Source: Scalesia atractyloides (Eukaryota > Streptophyta > Magnoliopsida > Asterales > Asteraceae). From it: a stretch of 64,000 nt of DNA. This document shows, piece after piece, positions 10,142 to 22,299 of this stretch. The stretch covers positions 65,369,660 to 65,433,659 of the forward strand of contig CAMTDV010000028.1 in the NCBI GenBank assembly GCA_947069175.1, written 5' to 3'. The notes beneath the pieces are model-generated. The model did no database searches. It saw only the letters and a list, made by a program, of their open reading frames with translations, and was not told the DNA's origin. Made by a program: the position numbers and the translations under genes. Within the stretch, counting starts at the first letter, position 1; each line of letters opens with the position of its first letter.

Positions 10142-12098
10142 ATCCCCCACATGAATGGAGATTATTCAAAACACATAAAATTTCCAATGGAACCTCGACA
10201 GTTGAGTTTTGCATACGATAGATAGGTGTTACCCTTTGAACCTTCGCTCATGAAATGCACTTAGCCCACTAGCTCTGAGTAGACATCGATGTCTTTGAAC
10301 TCGTCTGCTGTTTGTGTAGACGACAATACACTTCACACAAGACTCTCCTTAGCCAGGACATCTCCTCATAGTTGTGTCCAATAATGGTCGTGGAACACTT
10401 TCCTGGTTCTGCGAGAGCTCTAGGAATTGTGCCCTCAATTCCATTCGAAGCGACTCCACGTCTCTCTAACATAGGTGATTCTCCTTAGATCATTAAAAGC
10501 ATTGTGGTTATCGTGATTTATCCAAATCATTTACCACATATTATGCTTAACCTCACTCTTTGTCACTGAATATCATAGGAATAGACTAGGACGTATTTAA
10601 ACACCCTTTTATACTTTGGGGGTATGTATAACCATATATACTAGCTTATGCATATCATTTATGCCCCCACAGTGACCACCCTTAGGCATATGAGTTAGTT
10701 GTCCTATTGAACTTAGATCTTGGCATCTCCAGTCAACTAAGTTAGGTTTCCTTCACATACCCTTTTCATGGGCTTTAGTCTCATTCCACAACTTGATCTC
10801 TAATAAACCCTCAGGTTGTTGGATCCATAACATTATCTTTGACTTTGTCTAGTCACTACAAATAATTTTGAGATCAGTTGTCATGATGTGTTCTTAACTC
10901 GCAAGTTAATTTGCCCATTGTCAACTTATAATACTATAACCTCAGTGGCCATCTGAATCTGGTTATAATATGTCTTTCTAAGTATATATATATATATATA
11001 TCATTTAAGGCAAACACATCTCCATTATGCACTACGACCTTTGTGTCCTCCACTTAGTCGTCTGTTTGCAATGTTAGATTGGATTACAAAATCCTTATTG
11101 CCAAACTTTTATGATACAAAGACACCCCCATATTTAAGTGTTATATGATATCATCCAGATGGGGTAATGAAAACCATTTCTACATACCGTTATAGGGTTG
11201 TTTCTAAATGGATCCTCCCCCACATTTCTTGCCATTTGATCAACATTTCTGTAACTTCACTTATGACGACATTTATACACAATGACTGAACAAGATCAAC
11301 CTCATTGTATCAGTGAATTCAACTCATATTGAATTAGCTTACATAAGCTTCCGAGCTGACCAAAGCAACACATGCCATTGTCATAAGTTTGTCACCAACT
11401 TAGAATAATTCTAATTTAACATCTAGAATAAGCCTAGACAATGAGTTCTCGTCATTAGCTTTTAGAAATTTTAACATTTCCACAAAATGTTAATTCGACT
11501 TGCTATAAACACATATATGGTTCAAATAAATAAGTCATTTCCAATACACACGTTAGAGTGAACAATTAAAAAAAATGCTTCCAAACTAACGCTATTCATA
11601 AACGTTTCTAACACACATGTTAGAAATAAATGATTACAAAAATCATTATAAGGCTTATTAGTTTATATAAGATAGACTTATTAATTAACAATCATTTTTT
11701 TAACCATGTTATATAAATAATATGATCATTTCTAACAAGCATGTTAGAACATGGAACGTTTACAAAAAACGTATTGTTTACACTAATAAACCCGATCTAA
11801 CACAAAAGTTAGAAATGATTAACGATTCCAAAAACGTTTCAAAAAACCAACGGTTGAACCAAAACTATTCGTTTTGTACCACGGTATAGGATTTAAGATT
11901 GTATCTCAATCTCAAGAAATCCAAACACAACAAGTTGTACCACATACATATTTCCCTAAAAAATATTTATAAGATCATGATATCTAAAAATATTTTATTT
12001 ATTTATTTTTATTATTATAAATCTTTTCATGATCCCAAAATCCTTATAAATAAGGTTTTAAGATTGTAGCAACAATCTCTCGAAATCTGTTTTAAGTT
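10142..12098 (-). mobile_element. Interior 1 of the tandem element (2.0 kb)
   Basis: It shares about 1.3 kb next to LTR1 (10142-11465) and about 150 bp next to LTR2 (about 11945-12098) with interior 2, but the middle (about 11466-11945) differs. It contains TTAGAAAT/AACAAGCATGTTAGAA-type repeats and a (TA)n run at 10983-11001. There is no retroviral protein homology. Confidence 0.8.
10269..10472 (-). other. 67-codon open frame conserved in both interiors
   Basis: The same frame occurs at 12985-13188 with one residue changed (N to D in the IIGHxYEEM segment). It starts MLERRGVASNGIEG and has no family that I recognise. It lies near the 3' end of the interior in the minus orientation, before the purine tract. 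Conservation of DNA around it is equally high, so selection on protein is not shown. Treat it as a possible small ORF rather than a gene. Confidence 0.25.
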
Positions 12099-12857
12099 TG
12101 TAGGAACTAGGTTCACTTTTTATAAAATATAATTGCAAAATATATAATAACGAGACTCTCGTTATTCATAGGAAATATCACAGTACAATATCGGTTGTGA
12201 TAACTAAATACAAAGAATATAAAATATAATTATATATACCAATCTTGATTCAAGCCGCATCTCTGGTAGGTCCTTCACCTGCACTTTATAGCATCCTTGA
12301 CTACAACAAAGAGCACACTAAAACGTTGACGATTTTGGTTGAGGCACGTGTTCAACACGCTTCCCTTAAAACAGATTTCGCGCCTCTACTAAAGACGACG
12401 TGACTGTTTCCCAGGGTACAACAGCCAAAGCAGTATGTACTGCCGAAGATGGCTCACGCGCCCGAGGTTACACCGGGTAATTGTAGAGTTGAACTTATGG
12501 AACAAAAAAGGATGTGATGGTGGTGGAAAACAAGTAGAGAATACTTCTCTCTCTAGTTGGTCTTCAAGTGTTCATCCTCCTTCTAGTATTCTTTTTGTAT
12601 CAAGCAATACCATATTCTTATATACACAAAAAGAAGCACATAGCCTACTAATTGTATCTAAGTTAAGGATTAGTGAAAGGTTTTACTTAATTAGTCACTT
12701 AATTAGAGATTTAAAACCTCAAATAAAACTAATTAAATATCATAAAAAGCTCTATTCAAGAGTTTCTTTTTTATTCACCAAATGAAGATTCTAAATAATA
12801 TTTATAATTTCATTAAATTATAAATATATTAAATATCCATTCACCAAATTTCCAACA
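12099..12857 (-). repeat. LTR2 (shared central LTR)
   Basis: 759 bp, followed by the same ATCCCCCACATGAATGG sequence (minus-strand purine tract) as LTR1. It serves as the common LTR between the two interiors. Confidence 0.9.
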
Positions 12858-15800
12858 ATCCCCCACATGAATGGAGATTATTCAAAACACATAAAATTTC
12901 CAATGGAACCTCGACAGTTGAGTTTTGCATACGATAGATAGGTGTTACCCTTTGAACCTTCGCTCATGAAATGCACTTAGCCCACTAGCTCTGAGTAGAC
13001 ATCGATGTCTTTGAACTCGTCTGCTGTTTGTGTAGACGACAATACACTTCACACAAGACTCTCCTTAGCCAGGACATCTCCTCATAGTCGTGTCCAATAA
13101 TGGTCGTGGAACACTTTCCTGGTTCTGCGAGAGCTCTAGGAATTGTGCCCTCAATTCCATTCGAAGCGACTCCACGTCTCTCTAACATAGGTGATTCTCC
13201 TTAGATCATTAAAAGCATTGTGGTTATCGTGATTTACCCAAATCATTTACCATATATTATGCTTAGCCTCACTCTTTGTATTGAATATCATAGGAATACC
13301 CTTTTATACTTTGGGGGTATGTATAACCATATATACTAGCTTATGCATATCATTTATGCCCCCACAGTGACCACCCTTAGGCATATGAGTTAGTTGTCCT
13401 ATTGAACTTGGATCTTGGGATCTCCAGTCAACTAAGTTAGGTTTCCTTCACACACCCTTTTTCATGGGCTTTAGTCTCATTCCACAACTTGATCTAATAA
13501 ACCCTCAGGTTGTTGGATCCATAACATTATCTTTGACTTTGTCTAGTCACTACAAATAAATTTGAGATCAGTTGTCATGATGTGTTCTTAACTCGCAAGT
13601 TAATTTGCCCATTGTCAACTTATAATACTATAACCTCAGTGGCCATCTGAATCTGGTTATAATATGTCTTTCTAAGATAAATATATCATTTAAGGCAAAC
13701 ACATCTCCATTAGGCACTACGACCTTTGTGTCCTCCACTTAGTCGTATGTTTGCAATGTTAGATTGGATTACAAAATCCTTATTGCCAAACTTTTATGGT
13801 ACAAATGCAAGACACCCCCATATTTAAGTGTTATATGATATCATCCAGATGGGGTAATGAAAACCATTTCTACATACCATTATAGGGTTGTTTCTAAATG
13901 GATCCTCCCCCACATTTCTTGCCATTTGATCAACATTTCTGTAACTTCACTTATGACGACATTTATACACAATGACTGAACAAGATCAACCTCATTGTAT
14001 CAGTGAATTCAACTCATATTGCATTAGCTTACATAAGCTTCCGAGCTGACCAAAGCAACACATGCCATTGTCATAAGTTTGTCACCAACTTAGAATAATT
14101 CTAATTTAACATCTAGAATAAGCCTAGACAATGAGTTCTCGTCATTAGCTTTTAGAACAAACTCTTCAAAAGTTTCATGTCATTTCCTTTTAATGAATGA
14201 AAATTCTCCCTCAACTTTGTCTGTACACAAATTCTTTTTGTGTTCATAAACATTTGAATGTTTAGAGTTAATTAGTCTACGTCAAGACCCATAATTAACC
14301 AAGTACCAGTCATGCATGCTTTAGACTACAATACTTTAGCATGTGAACAGAAGATGCATCATCTGATTCTTCACACCCCTAAGGATATCATAATATCACT
14401 TTGTAACATTCATCCCTTGTTAAGAGAAAATAATGAGTCTTATTCATAGTCCTAAAACATCAATATTTAGGAAGGTCTCACAAATTATTGTATATAGCAC
14501 GTAGCTAATTTTTTTATCATATTAAGGAACATAATTTGTTTACCTTGATCTCCAACGCTTGACTCTTAAGGACTTAAACATAAGTCTTAATCCAAGTTAC
14601 TTTGTGAGCACATTCATCACCGACAAGATGAATGTTCCTCATCTACAATCACTATTATGTGTGAGATAGAGTCAACTAGATCGACACTCAACAACATGGC
14701 ATTCATAATTTTGCCATAAGTGATTTGTACACATCTATTGTTATTCATTAGGAGAAATATATCTATATATATATATATATATATAGGACGCTCTCCTAAA
14801 TGAATATAAAATCTCCATATAGTTCTAACAATAATCAAGTGGTAGACGTATCTACGTATAGATCACTCGAAACAAATCTCGCAAGATTTATCAAAGGTAT
14901 ACAATGACATATAGTACTTTTTCTTTCATATGTTAGAATTCACACTTGTGAATTTTTCAATCACTTCTAACGAAGTATGTCGGCATGGATCTCGTTTGTG
15001 TATTTCATCTCAATACATTGAGTATGTTCTTTCATTATTCTCTCATGATATGGTTATACATTTGATGTTTTGTCTTTGACTTTCAGTCAATGCAACAACC
15101 CACAAGTTGTTTATGTCCAAATACCTTCATGTACTATCCGTTTAATAACCATATTCTTTTACACAATGTATAGTTGACGTTATAATTACTTTCCACAAAA
15201 ATAATTTATACGTCACAAACATTAGTGATTTATTTCTTTGTAAAAAATTGCATGTGTTATCCGAAGATATTGAACACAAAATAATAAAATACATTGGAAA
15301 CTAAATCATAAGGGCCAAAGACTTTTGAAATTTAAATGAAAGCATAGACGATATGTAGACATTAAATATCAAAGTGCTTATATCTTCAACACTTTATAAT
15401 CTGATCGAAATCTTCTCAAAGATATCGTTCCATGGCATGTCTTGAGGTACTCCCTCAATAAGACTCCATGCACTTGTAAGTACAAGTTCACCATTTCATC
15501 ATGAAACTTTAAACTTGGACAATTTTGCTCAAAACAACACCAAGTTGTTACAAAGGCTACATTTAAGTAGTAAACTTGAACAATTAAAATTTGTTCACAA
15601 CAACACCAAGTTGTTTTCCAATAAATAATATTCACGAGACTGTTACTTTGTTCAACATATGCTACTTCTAGCAAGAGTAGCAAACCATTTGAATTCTCAA
15701 AACTATGCCAAACTTTGTTTTAAAAATCATTTTAAAATATTTCATTAGTTTTGCAATATACAATATTTATAATATCAGTTAGAGTTTATAATAACATAAA

Positions 15801-16038
15801 TCAAAACCCAAAATATCAAACAGATTTATATTGTTTAGACTTACTACGCATGTACTAAGCGTTTTCTAAGATCATGATATCCAAAATATCTTACATATTT
15901 CCCTAAAAAATATTTATAAGATCATGATATCTAAAAATTTATTTATTTTTATTATTATAAATCTTTTCATGAACCCAAAATCCTTATAAATAACGTTTTA
16001 AGATTGTAGCAACAATCTCTCAAAATCTGTTTTAAGTT
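12858..16038 (-). mobile_element. Interior 2 of the tandem element (3.2 kb)
   Basis: It matches interior 1 from 12858 to about 14157 and again from about 15892 to 16038. The middle 1.7 kb (about 14158-15890) is unique to this copy. It holds a (TA)n run at 14764-14785 and AACACCAAGTTGTT-type short repeats near 15535-15615. Short open frames (for example 15378-15683, minus) resemble nothing known. Confidence 0.8.
12985..13188 (-). other. Second copy of the conserved 67-codon frame
   Basis: It differs from the 10269-10472 copy by a single residue. See that entry. Confidence 0.25.
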
Positions 16039-16796
16039 TGTAGGAACTAGGTTCACTTTTTATAAAATATAATTACAAAATATATAATAATGAGACTCTC
16101 GTTATTCATAGGAAATATCACAGTACAATATCGGTTGCGATAACTAAATACAAAGAATATAAAATATAATTATATATACCAATTTTGATTCAAGCCGCAT
16201 CTCTGGTGGGTTCTTCATCTGCACTTTATAGCATCCTAGACTACAACAAAGAGCCCACTAAAACGTTGACGATTTTGGTTGAGGCATGTGTTCAACACGC
16301 TTCCCTTAAAACAGATTTCGCGCCTCTACTAAAGACGACGTGACTGTTTCCCAGGGTACAACAGCCAAAGCAGTATGTACTGCCGAAGATGGCTCACACG
16401 CCCGAGGTTACACCGGGTAATTGTAGAGTTTGAACTTATGGAACAAAAAAGGATGTGATGGTGGTGGAAAACAAGTAGAGAATACTTCTCTCTCTAGTTG
16501 GTCTTCAAGTGTTCATCCTCCTTCTAGTATTCTTTTTGTATCAAGCAATACCATATTCTTATATACACAAAAAGAAGCACATAGCCTACTAATTGTACAT
16601 AAGTTAAGGATTAATGAAATGTTTCACTTAATTAGTCACTTAATTAGAGACTTAAAAACTCTAATAAAACTAATTAAATATTAAAAAGCTCTATTCAAGA
16701 GTTTCTCTTTTATTCACCACATGAAGATTCTAATTAATATTTATAATTTCATTAAATTATAAATATATTAAATATCTATTCACCAAATTTCCAACA
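16039..16796 (-). repeat. LTR3 of the tandem element
   Basis: 758 bp. Its outer border is followed by TAATT, matching the base quintet before LTR1. In the minus orientation this is the 5' LTR. Confidence 0.9.
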
Positions 16797-16801
16797 TAAT
16801 T

Positions 16802-16991
16802 ATTAGTTTAAATTAGATAGGTTTATCTAGTTGGTTAGTTTATTTAATTAAATAGGGTTCGAGTTGAGTTAGGACTAGAATAAGGTTTAGTATAAATAAA
16901 GGGTTAGTGTTAATGTATTTGGTGTGCTTTCTTTGGTAAATAATAAAAAGAGTCGAGCGGAGTTTGTTCATACTGTGTTTTTGTGTTTGAT
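16802..16991 (+). other. Possible copia-LTR-like flank, TATA-bearing
   Basis: Between the two insertions the sequence has GTATAAATAAAGGG and, if the solo LTR is removed, continues GATCGAAG-GACCTGATTTCCAACA at 19462-19476. A terminal TTCCAACA with an upstream TATA suggests the 3' part of an older LTR, but the left end was not found. Confidence 0.25.
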
Positions 16992-17182
16992 CGAAGTGAA
17001 ACATCCGTCGAAAAACGGGTTTCCAAAACCCGCTTCGTTTATTAATCGAATATCCAGTTATAATTTTTCGTTGCGTATTTATTGCTCAAATTAATTTTAA
17101 ACGATACATAATTAATAATTATATTAGAATTTCTAAACCATAATTTATAAATAATATTAATTAGTGAGAAAAAAATGAAATG

Positions 17183-17256
17183 GGGACGCCGGGTTTCGAA
17201 CCCGGGTCACCCACAAACTCAAACACTCAACACACCGCTCCGCCACATGACTCCTT
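17183..17256 (-). other. tRNA-like module D (antisense) in solo LTR
   Basis: The minus strand shows GTGGCGGAGCGGTGTG (D-arm/A-box-like) and CCGGGTTCGAAACCCGG, a perfect 5-bp T-arm stem with a 7-base loop. Overall spacing resembles Ser/Leu-type tRNAs with long variable arms. The acceptor stem is not well paired, so a working tRNA gene is unlikely. Confidence 0.6.
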
Positions 17257-17983
17257 TGTGTAATTACTGAAACAAATAATACTTAAATTAAAACTCGAAT
17301 TCAAAATCCTGACCTCAGCGCGGCAGAACTCGCAATCACCGGAAAATCCGGCAATCCGCTAGTTTAGCCATTTTCCTTTTGACTAAAACGCTATAACCGA
17401 CCTCGACATCGGTTATAACCGACGCCTAACAGTCAATTGCGGACATAACCGCCGGAGAAATTTTGACCGTGAATGAAGACCCAAAATCGGACCCAATTCA
17501 CTTAATTCTTTCCTATAAATACTCCCTCAACCTTCCGGGAATCCTTTCGCTCAGAACCACACACTTTTCGTAGTTGAAATTTCGCAGAAGCTCGTCGCCG
17601 GAGATTTCCAATTTCGCCGGAACCTCGCCGGAATCGATCATCAGAAAACCGTATTCATTCCTCGACCGGTATATCTGTCTAAACTTCTCTACTATCTCTT
17701 AGTTCATACTTTAATTGTTCAAATAAAGGTTCTAAACTGTTAATCATTACATTCAGTCGAGAAGTCACAAATCGGAGCCGACGAATTTCGCCGGAAAATC
17801 TGAAGAAGACACTCTGTGATTGGTACATCTTATTCCTAAATTCCTTTCTTTTACTTCAATTCAATCAATCTTAAGCGTAGTTGGTCAATTAAACAAACAG
17901 TCAATTCACTGTCCGGTAATTCGATAAACGAAGAAGACGAAGTCGAACATGTGTATAATGTTTAATTAAAACTGAATATTTAA

Positions 17984-18065
17984 CCAGGTTAGACACACAG
18001 TCCAGCGGTGGACTGTGTGCAACATAACGCGCACGTCACGAGTTCGAATCGCACACGTTACGAGT
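17984..18065 (+). other. tRNA-like module A in solo LTR
   Basis: Begins GGTTAGACACACAGTCCAGC; AGTCCAGCGGTGGACTG resembles an A box/D arm, and CGAGTTCGAATCG resembles a B box. It is followed by an AT-rich spacer with a CTTTTT run, a possible pol III stop. Confidence 0.6.
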
Positions 18066-18149
18066 TTCAGAAATAAAACCAATCCTTTTTAAACCTATTC
18101 AGATCCCTTTCAACATGTATATAAATATAATATAATTCAGTAATTAAAC

Positions 18150-18232
18150 AGGTTAAGCACACAGCCCAACTGGTTGGGCTGTGCGTACTCGAACCGAACG
18201 TCTCGAGTTCGACTCCGGGTCACTGAAGTCGG
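18150..18232 (+). other. tRNA-like module B in solo LTR
   Basis: GGTTAAGCACACAGCCCAAC then TGGTTGGGCTG (D-arm-like) and CTCGAGTTCGACTCC (B-box-like). It lies about 165 bp after module A. Confidence 0.6.
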
Positions 18233-18319
18233 TTCGGCCATTTTAAATCATTTTCGAAATAAATTAAATAAGATAAAAGTTAATCAGTATATATATATAA
18301 TTAAAACAGAGAATATTTC

Positions 18320-18398
18320 GGGTTAGACACGTAGTTCAGTTGGTAGAGCTGCGTGCACGCATACGAGAGGTCCCGAGTTCGAACCTCACTCAGCGCAT
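18320..18398 (+). other. tRNA-like module C in solo LTR
   Basis: GGGTTAGACACGTAGTTCAG, then TTGGTAGAGCTGCG, a near-canonical A box, and CCCGAGTTCGAACCTC, a near-canonical B box. It is the closest of the set to an ordinary tRNA, and lies about 170 bp after module B. Confidence 0.65.
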
Positions 18399-19461
18399 AA
18401 TTACAAACAGTCCGACCGGTCAACGGTCAACAGTCAACAGTCAAAAAGTCAAAAAAATCAAAATTTTTTTATTTATTTTTATTAATTTATTTAATCAGAA
18501 AATCATTTAAAATACTTAAAAATAAGATTTTAAAGTTAGAAAACCTTCTTAAACTCACAAAAATAAATATAAAAATCACATTAAGAGTATAAATTAAAAG
18601 TACTAATTTACCGAATCATTTAGTTATTATTTTAGGTTAGTTTTCATCATCGATCAAATCCTAATATTCGTGCGCATCATCATCATCAAAGGACGCACCC
18701 AATGTGAGTGAATCTCTACCAATTCCCCGTTTTAATCACATTTTGGGGTGTACCATGTGTCGTTTAATTCCTTATTATATTTAAACACTTGTGCATCCAT
18801 CATATCCGTGAACAAATGTGTATCAAATGTTTATCAATTGTTGTGTGAATTATGTTTAGATTGAAGTTATCATTTTCAGTGCATGCATTCCATTAGGCCC
18901 ATCAGCTCCCTGTGGGATATAGGTTGAGTATCAGGTGCCTCATTTCGATCGGCTCCGTTTGATTGAGCCTTGATCTCACATACATCATCATTCATGTCAT
19001 TCGATCGGCTCCGTTTGATTGAGTCTTGATCTCACATACATCATCATTCATGTTATATACTCATCCAAAGTGGTTTGTGATAGTTTATTTATATATGTTT
19101 GCTCACATGTGATTATTGCATAAATTTTCAATATTAAATACAACAAGAAATTAACAACAATGTTTTATCAAGGTTCACTCGCCAACTTTTGTTGACCCAA
19201 AATATCCCCCGTTTTACACATGATACAGGTGATCCAGTTGAGGCAAGAAACACATAGGAAGGCCTAGAAGAATAAACCAGTTTAAGCTTTGATTGTTTAC
19301 TTAGTTTCATTTCCTTGTAATCGTATGGATTTGATTTGAATATTTAAGTTGTAATTTGAATTTAATAAATATGAAACATTTTAGTAAACATCATGAGCTT
19401 TGGTGATAACCCAATTATGCCCCGACTCTTATTCCGTTGCGGGTCGGGGTGTGACACGAAG

Positions 19462-20200
19462 GACCTGATTTCCAACAAAATATACATCTATATATACACT
19501 CACCCAAACTTCAAATCTCACTCCTTCATATTCGTTATTAGTTTGCTAGTTGATTATTCGGGTTATCGGGTCATAACGGTTAGTGACGGCACCATGAGCA
19601 CACAAAGCCAAAATCCACCATATGGTGTCGACAACGCATCTCCTTCTTATAATCGTAACAATTCAATCATCGAATTTACCTGTAATAAAGTACATATATT
19701 GTTAAAGTAACATAATTGTCGTATTTTTAAAAAGCTAGTAATAAAGTACTTATACAGTTAAAAGTAGTAACGTAGTTGTATTTTTAAAAAGGTATCTCCT
19801 TTTTAAAACTGTAAGTACTATTTGAAAATTATTTCCCTGCAAGAATAAATTTTCTAAATCATTAGGTCATTTGTATTTGAAAATTATAACCTTTTTTACG
19901 GGAGTTATGTGATAAATGACAAAAAAAAAATGAAATGTGAAGGTTAAGGGCCGAGGGGTTATATAACATGTATGTATAGTGGGGGATTATGCAGATATAA
20001 GGTTTGTTTATATATATATATATATATATATTTGTGAAATGGGTGAACAAATTCTAGCTATTGATTTACATCATCAAATTGTAAAATACACTAGTGTATT
20101 TTCATCATCAAGTCTTGATCAAATCCTGACAATTGATTTACACTTGTGTATTAATAAACAAGGGCTAGGATTAGTTCACTATCAAGGGGTTGTTCACAAA
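19462..20200. other. Unassigned AT-rich DNA with (TA)n at 20009-20031
   Basis: No gene model is supported. Open frames here are short and run through simple sequence. Confidence 0.4.
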
Positions 20201-20216
20201 TAAACCATACATATAT

Positions 20217-20218
<2 letters not shown>

Positions 20219-20249
<31 letters not shown>
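20219..20249. repeat. (GT)n(GA)n microsatellite
   Basis: A compound dinucleotide repeat. About 40 bp downstream is GATCCGGGTTCGAGGG, a B-box-like word that could belong to a degraded SINE, but no A box is clear. Confidence 0.8.
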
Positions 20250-21540
20250 GCAAATGTGTTCATCCTGTTATAATATTCGTGAGGGATCCGGGTTCGAGGG
20301 ATATATTGCCCCCCTCGGGGCTGTGTGGGAAGACGTCATACGACGCTATGGTGACCTCCGATGTCATATTACCTTCCACTACGGAAGGTTCTAAGGATAA
20401 TCAATTTAAACATTATTTTGCTGAAATCACTTTTTTTCTACTCACAAATATCACTCAAAGTTTAATGTTACATGAATAAATGAAACTATTTGACATGGAA
20501 TAAATGGTTTATAAAACTTAATAAAAAATCTCAGTACATCTTACAGTGAAAAAGAATCTAAAAACCGGTTATAAAACTTGATTAATACATCATTTATCGT
20601 AAAGCCTATTTACATGGTAGATGGACCATAACTTTAATATCCCTTAGACCATAGTATTTTACAATCACATGGTACCTGTTGAAGCTTTCCCAGCATACAC
20701 GTCTTTGGGTGTTTAAAAAGGTACACATGATGTGACATACTCTCTCCGTAAAACCTACCTCTCTTATCTCTCCTCGTTAGTCTAGTAACGGAGTTATATC
20801 AACATTTCAGAGTTGACATTTAAAAAAAATTTATTGCACTTTCATAAAATGTTAAAAAAACAAAAATAAAAACACGATAGTGAGACTTGGGAGGCGGCCT
20901 GAGGGCGGAGACTCGCGAGCAGCTCGGCTCGTTTACATCCCTAATCACAGGTCGCTGTTGATGTTGCACGCTGTTGTTTTGTTCCCGTTCAAAAATCAAA
21001 AGAGCCCATTAACCCAAGTTGGGCTTTTAACCAACCATGTGGGCTTTTAATATTTAGTGTTTTGTAGGCTATTGAGTTTTAATTAAAGTTGGCTTTTAAT
21101 TATTTATTAGTAGACTTCTACTCATAAATTTTCGGTTGGACTTTCAATAAAAGACCAAATTGAGTAGCCTAAAATAATCTTAGAGGTAATGTAAAATTTA
21201 TTTTAGGGGTAACAAAGTACCAAAACATAAAAATAAAAAAATTTATACTTCGTTGTAAAAGTTAAAAGGTAACAGATGCTACCTCTGATTAAGATATGTC
21301 AACTCATCACATACTCACTTTTAAACACTCTTCACCATCAACTCCCCTCCACCTCACCCTCTTCCTTCTTCATAAAAAAAATACCTCCTAGCAACACACC
21401 ATTTGACCTCACCCCTTTCAAACCCCTCCTAGAAACACAGCATTTGGGTTGATCTCATGAGTCATGACTATTAAGATGTGTTATACATATAGCCATATTG
21501 TATACACATGTATATTTATTTGCCATGATATATCTTGACA
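20250..21540. other. Unassigned intergenic DNA
   Basis: No coding region, RNA gene or complete transposon was recognised. GGGCTTTTAA-type short repeats occur near 21015-21100. Confidence 0.4.
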
Positions 21541-21548
21541 AAAGATCA

Positions 21549-21937
21549 AATACAAAGAGTGTTATTTTACAAAACGTACGAAGTGAAGGTTTTGCTGAAA
21601 AAACGTGTTGGCATTTTCGTAACTAAAACTCGTAGAGTAATTATCAAAATTACCCTACAAATGATCTTGTAGGGAATTTTGATCTTGTAAGGTAATTTTG
21701 TAGAGTGTCATAATTACTCTACAAACGATCTTGTAAGGTAATTTTAATCTTGTATGGTAATTTTAATCTTATATGATAATTTTGTAAAGTATCATAGTTA
21801 TTCTGCACATGACTTTGTAGGGTATTTTGATCTTATAGGGTAATTTTGATTTTTGTAGGGTAATTTTAATAATTACCCTACGAGTAAATAATTATGAAAC
21901 TTTGTACGTTTTATATGATAACACACTTTGTACGCGT
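21549..21937. mobile_element. MITE-like inverted-repeat element with internal tandem units
   Basis: The ends CAAAGAGTGTTATTTTACAA and CAAAGTGTGTTATCATATAA (read inward from each side) are inverted relatives, followed on both sides by AAACGTAC and CTCGTAG(A/G)GTAATTAT blocks. TA flanks both ends, so a TA target duplication is possible. The centre is made of TTGTAGGGTAATTTTGATC-like units repeated about six times. It is non-coding. Confidence 0.5.
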
Positions 21938-22299
21938 ACTTTACTCATGATATATAAGGTAGTTATCTAACCGGGAACATTGGCCACCCGATCTCAGGGT
22001 TTTTTTCACCTAAAACCGGTAAATACTCACCGATGATCAGTGACTCAAACAAACAAACAAACGCACAAAACAGTCGCACACACATATTTTATGTTATTTA
22101 TTTTTAATTAAAAAATTAAATGTTAAAATATGAAAACGGAGAAAACATTCCTTAGGGAAAACAAGACGACTCCCCACACCCCGGGTCAAAGTTTATTAAT
22201 AATTAATCTCATTTCTTTTCCGTCTTGCAACAAAAGAATTGTAGTTTGAATTTATAGTGACGAATGAAATAAACAGGTTGACAACCCAACTGAAAAAGG

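Larger units (their letters stand above)
9386..16796 (-). mobile_element. Three-LTR tandem non-autonomous LTR element, TSD TAATT
   Basis: The structure is LTR1 (9386-10141), interior 1, LTR2 (12099-12857), interior 2, LTR3 (16039-16796). The outer borders carry a perfect 5-bp duplication TAATT (9381-9385 and 16797-16801), so the whole array behaves as one insertion. On the minus strand LTRs start TGTTGGAAATTTGG and end CCTAGTTCCTACA. A purine tract ending GTGGGGGAT sits just upstream of each LTR start, the common copia-type PPT arrangement, which sets the minus orientation. No gag or pol homology was found, so it is LARD-like. The primer site next to LTR3 (reads AACTTAAAACAGATT) is not a recognised iMet site. 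Confidence 0.85.
16997..19456 (+). mobile_element. Solo Tekay-type LTR, TSD CGAAG
   Basis: It starts TGAAACATCCGTCG and ends CGGGTCGGGGTGTGACA, homologous in order to the Tekay LTRs at 46417-49021, 49674-52324 and 57829-60471 but in the opposite orientation. Perfect 5-bp duplications CGAAG occur at 16992-16996 and 19457-19461. TATA-like CTATAAATACTCCC is at about 17513 and an AATAAA is near 19364, so R is very long and contains the tRNA-like modules. A ~57-bp unit (CATTCGATCGGCTCCGTTTG...) is duplicated at about 18940-19055. No internal domain remains. Confidence 0.88.
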
